Below, one piece after another: positions 1 through 4,891 of a stretch of DNA of 5,299 bases (its first letter is position 1; every line of letters begins with the position of its first letter). The DNA is from Candidatus Mediterraneibacter colneyensis. Lineage in GTDB: Bacteria; Bacillota; Clostridia; Lachnospirales; Lachnospiraceae. The stretch covers positions 1 to 5,299 of the forward strand of contig DXEY01000141.1 in NCBI GenBank assembly GCA_019114745.1. The letters are read 5' to 3'. The position numbers were made by a program, and so were the translations under genes. The notes beneath the pieces are model-generated. The model worked only from the letters and a program-made list of their open reading frames with translations, searched no databases and had not been told where the DNA came from.

Positions 1-52
1 ATCTAAAAACAGAGACGATAAAGGTGTTTCCGGTAATAAGGGGAGTGAGGTC

Positions 53-928
53 ATGCTTGATTTCAGGATGGAGACATTTCTAACAGTATGTCAGTTCATG
101 AATTTTACCAGAGCTTCGGAAAAACTGAATATTACACAGCCGGCGGTCTCCCAGCATATCCATTTTCTGGAGAAGCATTATAATACGAAACTTTTCCGGT
201 ATGAGGGGAAGAAGCTGAAGCTGACCGGGGCAGGGGAGATCCTGCGCAATGCCTCGCTTACGATGATGCATGACGAGCTGTCCATGCTAAATGAGATGCA
301 GAGGACAAAAGAGGCGGAGGAACTGCGTTTTGGGGCGACCCGGACGGTAGGTGACGTGCTGATGGGAAAGATACTCAGCAGGTATCTGGAGGCGTACCCT
401 GATGCGCATATCCGGATGATCGTGGAGAATACACAGGAGCTCTTAAACCGTCTGGACGAGGGCGCCATTGACTTTGCCCTGATCGAGGGATTTTTTCCGA
501 AGAATGAGTATGACAGCCAGAAATACTCCGAAGAGGAGTATATCGCAGTCTGTGCGCGGGATTACCAGTTCCATGAGGAACCGGTGAGCATTGAGAATCT
601 TTTTCAGGAACGCCTGCTGCTCCGGGAAGAGGGATCCGGTACCCGGGAGGTTCTGGAGCGCTGTCTGGACGCCCGTAATCTGGGCATCGGAGACTTTGCG
701 AGAGTGATGGAGGCGGGGAGCCTGCAGACGATTAAAGAGTTGACAAAAGCCGGATGCGGTATTACATTTTTATATGGAGCTGCGGTGCAGGATGAATTAA
801 AAGAAGGGACTCTCAGACAGATCCCGCTTGCGGACTTCCGGATCTTCCATGAGTTTAACTTTATCTGGAGGCGGGGAAGCATTTACGCGGAACGGTACCG
901 GGAGATTTTTCAGAGATTTTCGGCATAG
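53..928 (+). CDS. LysR-family transcriptional regulator
   Basis: This 291-residue protein has the length and order of a LysR-type regulator, a cytoplasmic DNA-binding protein that usually works as a tetramer and responds to a small ligand. The winged helix-turn-helix lies at about residues 2-60, with the recognition region TQPAVSQHIHFLE at 28-40. A linker helix follows at about 66-90, and the ligand-binding domain starts at about 91 (LRFGATRTVG). The motif REEGSGTRE at 191-199 resembles the ligand-pocket segment of CysL/CbbR-like members, so a small anionic or sulfur ligand is possible, but this is inference. The start at 53 is preceded by GGGGAG at 40-45 with a 7-nt gap; an in-frame ATG at 68 is less well placed. 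The gene lies 33 nt before and on the same strand as the Fe-S assembly ATPase gene, which suggests co-transcription and control of that pair. The ligand and targets cannot be read from the sequence. Confidence 0.95.
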   Translation: MLDFRMETFLTVCQFMNFTRASEKLNITQPAVSQHIHFLEKHYNTKLFRYEGKKLKLTGAGEILRNASLTMMHDELSMLNEMQRTKEAEELRFGATRTVGDVLMGKILSRYLEAYPDAHIRMIVENTQELLNRLDEGAIDFALIEGFFPKNEYDSQKYSEEEYIAVCARDYQFHEEPVSIENLFQERLLLREEGSGTREVLERCLDARNLGIGDFARVMEAGSLQTIKELTKAGCGITFLYGAAVQDELKEGTLRQIPLADFRIFHEFNFIWRRGSIYAERYREIFQRFSA

Positions 929-961
929 CGGACGATAAACAAAAGGAAGTGAATAACAGAT

Positions 962-1708
962 ATGTTACAGGTAGAGCATTTATCATATGACGTGGTAGAG
1001 GAAGGCAAACAGTCCGAGATCCTCTCTGACGTAAGTTTTACTGTAAACGACGGCGAGATGCTCGTGCTCACAGGCCCTAACGGCGGAGGAAAGTCTACTC
1101 TGGCGAAACTCCTCATGGGGATCAATAAAGCGACCGGGGGCAGGATCATTCTTGACGGCAGGGATATTACAGATTATACCATCGATGAGAGAGCAAAGGC
1201 TGGTCTCGGTTTTGCGTTCCAGCAGCCGCCCAGGTTTAAGGGGATGACGGTGCGCAGGCTCCTTTCCCTGGCAGCAGGAGAAACTCTGGATGAGAAGACC
1301 TGCTGTAATCTTCTGAGCAGCGTGGGGCTCTGCGCGATGGAGTATATTGACCGGGAGGCGGACGCCACTTTGTCCGGCGGGGAGATGAAGAGGATCGAGA
1401 TCGCGACTGTCCTGGCGAAACAGCACAAGCTCTGTGTGTTTGATGAGCCGGAAGCGGGGATCGACCTTTGGAGCTTCTCCATGCTGATCAAACGGTTTGA
1501 AAAGATCCACAGGGATAAGAAGGAGAGCCTGATCCTGATTTCCCACCAGGAGAGGATCATACAGATGGCGGATCGCATTATGGTGATCTCCGACGGAAAA
1601 GTGGATTCGATCGGAGATGCCAAAGATATTATGCCGGCGCTGTTCAATCAGGAGCTGGATTCCTGCGAGTGCAGGAGACAAAAAGGAGGTGAGCTCTATG
1701 ACGGCTGA
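962..1708 (+). CDS. sufC: SufC-type ABC ATPase of a minimal Fe-S cluster assembly system (SmsC-like)
   Basis: This is a soluble ABC ATPase that should hydrolyse ATP to drive the SufB-like scaffold encoded next to it during Fe-S cluster assembly in the cytoplasm. At 248 residues it matches the usual SufC length. Visible motifs are Walker A GPNGGGKST at 38-46, Q-loop FQQP at 86-89, signature LSGGE at 137-141, Walker B with catalytic Glu in LCVFDEP at 157-163 (E162), D-loop EAGID at 164-168 and switch His H195 in ISHQ. There are no membrane segments. The segment after Walker B (DEPEAGIDLWSF) differs from the DSGLD form of classical SufC and fits the two-gene SUF-like minimal type, as I recall that family. 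The C-terminus carries a CxC (C235, C237). AGGAAG at 944-949 precedes the ATG by a rather long 12 nt. The stop overlaps the next gene by 11 nt. An ordinary transporter ATPase is unlikely because the partner is a SufB/SufD protein and no permease is present. Confidence 0.92.
   Translation: MLQVEHLSYDVVEEGKQSEILSDVSFTVNDGEMLVLTGPNGGGKSTLAKLLMGINKATGGRIILDGRDITDYTIDERAKAGLGFAFQQPPRFKGMTVRRLLSLAAGETLDEKTCCNLLSSVGLCAMEYIDREADATLSGGEMKRIEIATVLAKQHKLCVFDEPEAGIDLWSFSMLIKRFEKIHRDKKESLILISHQERIIQMADRIMVISDGKVDSIGDAKDIMPALFNQELDSCECRRQKGGELYDG
1682..1690 (+). promoter_or_regulatory. Ribosome binding site that sets the scaffold start at 1698
   Basis: AAAGGAGGT is a near-perfect Shine-Dalgarno sequence with a 7-nt gap to the ATG at 1698. 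It lies inside the last codons of the ATPase gene, where the same bases encode Lys-Gly-Gly. It argues against the in-frame upstream ATG at 1617 and implies translational coupling of the two proteins. Confidence 0.85.
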
Positions 1709-2648
1709 TCAGACAGAAAACAAAAAAATGGAGCTCGATCAGGTGACGGAAGATGTGCTGAAAGTGATCGACTCCTATGGTTTCAGACAGGAGGGCGCAT
1801 ATAACCTGCGGCTGAACGGTATGGCAGTATGCCACGGGGACAGCCGACATATCCACATCGTGAAGAAAGAGGATAAGCCGGGGATTGATATCCATATCAG
1901 CGGAGAGGCGCAGGATGAGCAGGTGCATATCCCGGTTGTCATGTCACAGGAAGGCGTGGATGTAGTATACAATGATTTCTATATCGAGGACGGCGCTGAT
2001 GTGACGATCATCGCAGGATGCGGCATCCACGGTGAAGGCTGTTCGGAGACACGCCATGACGGTATCCATGCATTCCATGTGGGGAAAGGCTGTAATGTCA
2101 AATATGTAGAGAATCATTATGCCGAGGGAAATGGTACCGGACAGAAGGTGCTCAATCCGGTCACGAAGATCTATGTGGGCGAGGATTCTACGTTTACTCT
2201 GGAGACGACCCAGATCAAAGGGGTAGATTCGACAGAGCGTGAGAACTATATCGAGCTTGCCGATCGCGCGAAGCTGTTTGTAACGGAGAAACTGATGACC
2301 GACGAGGGACAGACTGCCGTCTCCAATATGGATGTAGAGTTAAATGGAGAGGACAGTTCTGCCAGGATCGTATCCCGCTCTGTCGGTAAAGGAAACTCCC
2401 GTCAGGTGTTCCATCCAAGAGCCATCGGAGGCAGCCGGTGCCATGCGCATGTCCAGTGCGATTCCATTATCATGGATCAGGCGGAGATCAGCTCCATCCC
2501 TGAGATCGACGCGAAGCATGTGGACGCTCAGATCATCCATGAGGCTGCCATCGGACGCATCAATGACGAACAGCTTGTAAAACTCAGAACGTTCGGCCTC
2601 AGTGAAGAAGAGGCGGAAGCGGTGATCATTGAGAGTTTCCTGAAATAG
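1698..2648 (+). CDS. sufB: SufB/SufD-family Fe-S cluster assembly scaffold (SmsB-like)
   Basis: This 316-residue protein belongs to the SufB/SufD (SufBD core, beta-helix) family and should be the scaffold on which Fe-S clusters are built, partnered by the ATPase encoded just upstream. The family's diagnostic C-terminus is present: CDSIIMD at 254-260, SIPEIDAKHVDA at 266-277, IIHEAAIGRINDEQL at 279-293 and GLSEEEAEAVI at 300-310. By eye, C254 corresponds to E. coli SufB Cys405, and H281-E282 to SufB His433-Glu434; His433 also matches SufD His360. A Cys/His-rich stretch covers 108-140 (C108, H111, C115, H120, H124, H127, C132, H140). The protein is much shorter than E. coli SufB (about 495 residues) because it has only a short N-terminal helical part. 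A longer reading frame from 1617 exists, but the ATG at 1698 has an ideal AAAGGAGGT site 7 nt upstream. It is translationally coupled to the preceding gene. There is no separate SufB/SufD pair here, so a homodimer is likely. Confidence 0.92.
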   Translation: MTADQTENKKMELDQVTEDVLKVIDSYGFRQEGAYNLRLNGMAVCHGDSRHIHIVKKEDKPGIDIHISGEAQDEQVHIPVVMSQEGVDVVYNDFYIEDGADVTIIAGCGIHGEGCSETRHDGIHAFHVGKGCNVKYVENHYAEGNGTGQKVLNPVTKIYVGEDSTFTLETTQIKGVDSTERENYIELADRAKLFVTEKLMTDEGQTAVSNMDVELNGEDSSARIVSRSVGKGNSRQVFHPRAIGGSRCHAHVQCDSIIMDQAEISSIPEIDAKHVDAQIIHEAAIGRINDEQLVKLRTFGLSEEEAEAVIIESFLK

Positions 2649-2671
2649 TAAAACAGAATGTATTATACGGC

Positions 2672-2710
2672 GAAAGATCTTATCCTTCGGGACAGGATCT
2701 TTCTTCTTTT
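2672..2710 (+). terminator. Intrinsic terminator of the regulator-ATPase-scaffold unit
   Basis: GAAAGATC at 2672-2679 pairs perfectly with GATCTTTC at 2696-2703. Inside, a G-T pair (2680/2695), a T-A pair, one A-C mismatch and three further pairs close on a C(TTCG)G tetraloop at 2685-2690, which is an unusually stable RNA loop. On the plus strand the stem runs into the T-rich tail TTTCTTCTTTT ending at 2710. It begins 23 nt after the scaffold stop. On the minus strand the loop reads CGAA and no T-run follows directly, so the signal is mainly plus-strand. It overlaps the stop codon and last seven codons of the convergent glpK. Confidence 0.8.
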
Positions 2711-4194
2711 GCCCATCCATAGGCGTATCTGACGGCTTTTGCCCATCCTTTGATCCTCTTCCTGCGTGTGGGTTCGTCAATTTCAGGCTGGAATGTGCGG
2801 TCGATCCTCCAGTTCCGGATGACCTCATCCAGCCCCTCCCAGTAACCGGCCGCCAGTCCTGCGAGGTAAGCTGCTCCCATGGCGGTGGTCTCGACGCAGA
2901 CCGGACGGTTGACAGGAGCGTCGATAATATCTGCCTGCGTCTGCATCAGGAAATTATTGGCGCTGGCGCCGCCGTCCACTTTGAGGGAGGACAGGGAGAT
3001 GCCGGAATCCGCCTTCATGGCGGTCAGTACATCATTGACCTGATATGCCAGAGAGTCCAATGTGGCGCGGATGATATGATATTTGTTCACGCCCCGGGTG
3101 ATCCCTACGATCGTGCCGCGGGCGTACTGATCCCAGTGAGGTGCGCCCAGCCCGGTAAATGCCGGGACGACATAGCATCCGTTCGTATCCGGTACCTTAG
3201 ACGCCATATATTCGGAGTCTTCGGCAGAATCGATCAGCCGCATTTCATCGCGCAGCCACTGTATCGCAGCTCCCGCAACAAAAATGGAACCTTCCAGTGC
3301 GTAATAGACCTTCCCGCCCAGTCCCCAGGCAATTGTCGTGACAAGTCCGTTCTCAGAAAATACAGGCTTTTCACCGGTATTCATCAGCAGAAAACAGCCG
3401 GTGCCATAAGTGTTTTTTGCCTCTCCGGCACTGAAGCAGGTCTGTCCGAACAGCGCCGCCTGCTGATCCCCGGCGGCTCCGGCGATGGGGATGGGGCCTC
3501 CGAAAAAGGATGGATCGGTTTCTCCGTAGATACAGCTTGAAGGCTTAACTTCGGGAAGCATACATTTCGGGATATCAAGCTCTGCGAGAATTTCATCATC
3601 CCACTGCAGTGTATTGATATTAAAAAGCATTGTGCGGGAGGCATTGGAGTAATCCGTCACATGGACTCTGCCTCTGGTCATCTTCCAGATCAGCCATGTC
3701 TCGACCGTTCCAAAGAGGAGCTCTCCCCGCTCTGCGCGCTCCCTGGCGCCGGGTACGTTGTCAAGGATCCATTTTACTTTTGTGCCGGAGAAATAAGCAT
3801 CTATGACCAGACCTGTTTTCCGGCGGAATTTTTCCGTCAGTCCCTTTTCCTTCAGGGAATCACAATATTCAGAAGTGCGCCGGCACTGCCATACGATGGC
3901 GCGGCAGACAGGCTCTCCGGTATTCCTGTCCCAGACGATCGCTGTCTCCCGCTGGTTTGTGATCCCGATCGCCGCGATGTCTGATGCAGAAGCGCCGATC
4001 TTGTTCATCGCCTCTACGGCAACACCGAGCTGGCTTGCCCAGATCTCATCCGCATCGTGCTCCACCCAGCCCGGTCTGGGAAAGTACTGGGTAAATTCCC
4101 GCTGCGCCGCGCTGCATATTTCTCCCTTTTTATTAAAAAGGATACAGCGGTTGCTGGTCGTACCGGCATCCAGAGCCATAATATATTTTGGCAT
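2680..4194 (-). CDS. glpK: Glycerol kinase
   Basis: This 504-residue FGGY-family kinase should phosphorylate glycerol to sn-glycerol-3-phosphate with ATP in the cytoplasm, feeding lipid synthesis and glycolysis. Length matches E. coli GlpK (about 502). Visible parts are the N-terminal phosphate loop LDAGTTSNR (8-16), glycerol-contact residues R82-E83 in NQRETAIVWD, W102, Y134 in DAYFSGTKVKW, the catalytic base D243 in AGDQQAALFGQ (241-251), the ATP-site GTG (264-266), GLGAPHWDQYARG (348-360), VDGGASANNFLMQ (406-418) and ETTAMGAAYLAGLA (435-448). The C-terminal GWAKAVRYAYGWA is family-like. The start is set by AAAGGAGGAA (4201-4210). Gram-positive homologues carry a His, phosphorylated by HPr, just before FFGQ; here that site is Ser229 (DPSFFGG). 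No glpF, glpD or glpP is nearby. The gene lies 55 nt downstream of the deacylase gene on the same strand, and its 3' end is part of the convergent unit's terminator. Confidence 0.97.
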   Translation of the reverse strand: MPKYIMALDAGTTSNRCILFNKKGEICSAAQREFTQYFPRPGWVEHDADEIWASQLGVAVEAMNKIGASASDIAAIGITNQRETAIVWDRNTGEPVCRAIVWQCRRTSEYCDSLKEKGLTEKFRRKTGLVIDAYFSGTKVKWILDNVPGARERAERGELLFGTVETWLIWKMTRGRVHVTDYSNASRTMLFNINTLQWDDEILAELDIPKCMLPEVKPSSCIYGETDPSFFGGPIPIAGAAGDQQAALFGQTCFSAGEAKNTYGTGCFLLMNTGEKPVFSENGLVTTIAWGLGGKVYYALEGSIFVAGAAIQWLRDEMRLIDSAEDSEYMASKVPDTNGCYVVPAFTGLGAPHWDQYARGTIVGITRGVNKYHIIRATLDSLAYQVNDVLTAMKADSGISLSSLKVDGGASANNFLMQTQADIIDAPVNRPVCVETTAMGAAYLAGLAAGYWEGLDEVIRNWRIDRTFQPEIDEPTRRKRIKGWAKAVRYAYGWAKEERSCPEG

Positions 4195-4200
4195 GCAGTA

Positions 4201-4210
4201 TTCCTCCTTT
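4201..4210 (-). promoter_or_regulatory. Ribosome binding site of glpK
   Basis: On the minus strand this reads AAAGGAGGAA, with the GGAGG core 8 nt before the ATG at 4194. It supports the chosen start. It lies only a few bases after the inverted repeat at 4215-4241. Confidence 0.8.
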
Positions 4211-4214
4211 ATGA

Positions 4215-4241
4215 ATTACATTCTGACTGTGTGAATGTAAT
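4215..4241 (-). repeat. 9-bp perfect inverted repeat before glpK (operator or leader hairpin)
   Basis: ATTACATTC at 4215-4223 is the exact reverse complement of GAATGTAAT at 4233-4241, separated by 9 nt. The repeat fills much of the 55-nt gap between the deacylase stop and the glpK start. No T-run follows it on the minus strand, so it is not a standard terminator. It ends 4 nt before the glpK ribosome site, so it could be a dimer-binding operator or a leader hairpin that affects ribosome access. No convincing promoter pair was found in the gap, so glpK may also be read through from the deacylase promoter. Confidence 0.55.
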
Positions 4242-4249
4242 GTGTGTTT

Positions 4250-4717
4250 TTATTTACATACATCGATCCAATCTTTTGCCTTTGCGGCTGTCTCCAGTTC
4301 CCCGCAGGTCAGCTCCACAGCAGAGTTTCCGCTGCCTGCCGCGGGAAATACCGTCTCGAATCTCTTCAGCGATACATCCAGGTATACGGCGGTGCTTTCG
4401 GGATTCCCGAAGGGGCATACGCCGCCGATGGCGTGTCCGGTCAGAGGTTCTACGTCGTCTGCGGAGAGCATCTTTGCCTTCATCCCAAAATAATGCTTGA
4501 ACTTACTGTTGTCGATCTTCATGTCCCCGGCGGTCACGATCAGGATCGCTGCATCCTTTTCCTTCGTATAAAAGGAAAGCGTCTTTGCGATCCGCGCTGG
4601 TTCCACTCCTGCCGCCTGGGCTGCCAGCTCTACTGTGGCGCTGGACACCGGAAACTCCAGGATTTCTTTTTCGATGTTGTTTTCCTTAAAATAATTTCTT
4701 ACGATTTCTACAGACAT
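4250..4717 (-). CDS. YbaK/EbsC-family aminoacyl-tRNA deacylase
   Basis: This 155-residue single-domain protein belongs to the YbaK/EbsC family, relatives of the editing domain of bacterial prolyl-tRNA synthetase. Family members hydrolyse wrongly charged aminoacyl-tRNA, such as Cys- or Ala-tRNA(Pro), in the cytoplasm. Seen in the sequence: SSATVELAAQAAGVEPARIAKTL (in two parts, 25-36 and 37-47) with K45 at the place of the conserved catalytic lysine of YbaK; the substrate-loop motif TGHAIGGVCPFG at 93-104; VYLDVSLKRF at 111-120; and the terminal pattern AAGSGNSAVELT at 126-137 then WIDVCK. Length is normal. AAAGGGAG at 4726-4733 lies 8 nt before the ATG, and an extended -10 promoter lies just upstream. 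Which amino acid it removes cannot be read from sequence. It shares a strand with glpK, but no functional link is evident. Confidence 0.92.
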   Translation of the reverse strand: MSVEIVRNYFKENNIEKEILEFPVSSATVELAAQAAGVEPARIAKTLSFYTKEKDAAILIVTAGDMKIDNSKFKHYFGMKAKMLSADDVEPLTGHAIGGVCPFGNPESTAVYLDVSLKRFETVFPAAGSGNSAVELTCGELETAAKAKDWIDVCK

Positions 4718-4750
4718 GATCCTAACTCCCTTTATCTGGTATTCTCTCCA

Positions 4751-4759
4751 ATTATAACA
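4751..4759 (-). promoter_or_regulatory. Extended -10 promoter of the deacylase (and possibly glpK)
   Basis: On the minus strand this reads TGTTATAAT, an exact TATAAT with the TGn extension. The -35 region at 17-nt spacing (TACACG, 4774-4779) is poor, which is acceptable for an extended -10 promoter. Predicted transcription starts near 4744, giving a leader of about 27 nt that contains the ribosome site at 4726-4733. Confidence 0.65.
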
Positions 4760-4763
4760 GGTA

Positions 4764-4793
4764 TTGAGCGGTTCGTGTACTGAATTTTATATG
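4764..4793 (+). promoter_or_regulatory. Possible promoter of the XRE-type regulator
   Basis: TTGAGC at 4764-4769 and TATATG at 4788-4793 are separated by 18 nt, each matching four of six consensus bases. A transcript would have a leader of roughly 90 nt. A competing -10 is TATACT at 4837-4842, which is a better hexamer but has no good -35. I cannot choose firmly between them. Confidence 0.3.
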
Positions 4794-4853
4794 CGGATTC
4801 AACCAATAGTATGGTTACTAATCTATGTGGAAGGTGTATACTGTCCTCATAGA

Positions 4854-4869
4854 ATACTGATGATAGTAT
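4854..4869 (+). repeat. Inverted repeat ATACT-N6-AGTAT upstream of the XRE gene
   Basis: ATACT (4854-4858) and AGTAT (4865-4869) form a 5-bp dyad with a 6-nt spacer. Further copies of the same half-site lie at 4808-4812 (AGTAT) and 4838-4842 (ATACT, inside the possible -10). Repeated half-sites between divergent genes and just before an XRE gene suggest an autoregulatory operator, but such short repeats can arise by chance in AT-rich DNA. Confidence 0.35.
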
Positions 4870-4878
4870 GACACAGCC

Positions 4879-4885
4879 GGGAGGG
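4879..4885 (+). promoter_or_regulatory. Ribosome binding site that sets the XRE start at 4892
   Basis: GGGAGGG lies 6-7 nt before the ATG at 4892. Two other in-frame ATGs are worse placed: 4886 directly abuts this site and 4868 has no purine-rich sequence ahead of it. Confidence 0.65.
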
Positions 4886-4891
4886 ATGGAG

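Noticed and set aside
1..52. Possible LysR-type T-N11-A operator or promoter before the regulator
   Set aside because: Only 52 bases are available; no symmetric T-N11-A site or clear -35/-10 pair is visible, only the ribosome site at 40-45.
983..1681. Long minus-strand open frame (232 residues) opposite the ATPase
   Set aside because: The plus strand encodes a complete ATPase with every motif; the antisense translation shows no recognisable domain.
1617..1697. Upstream in-frame ATG giving a 27-residue longer scaffold protein
   Set aside because: It lies deep inside the ATPase gene, has no ribosome site as good as the one before 1698, and the added residues have no family resemblance.
2660..2668. 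GTATTATAC palindrome containing TATAAT on the minus strand, after the scaffold stop
   Set aside because: No -35 at a suitable distance and no gene it could drive; probably chance in AT-rich DNA.
2340..2828. Minus-strand open frame spanning the scaffold 3' end and glpK 3' end
   Set aside because: It overlaps two clearly real genes and the terminator, and its translation resembles no family.
3076..4234. Several plus-strand open frames opposite glpK
   Set aside because: They are shadows of the glycerol kinase reading frame, with no recognisable protein pattern.
4215..4241. Intrinsic terminator after the deacylase gene
   Set aside because: The stem is AT-rich and is followed on the minus strand by TCATAAAGGAGG rather than a T-run.
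4244..4783. Plus-strand open frame of 179 residues opposite the deacylase
   Set aside because: It is antisense to a well-supported YbaK-family gene and crosses that gene's promoter; no start signal or domain.
4868..4891. Earlier starts for the XRE gene at 4868 or 4886
   Set aside because: The ribosome site at 4879-4885 fits 4892, and the DQQKTG opening matches what I recall of homologues.
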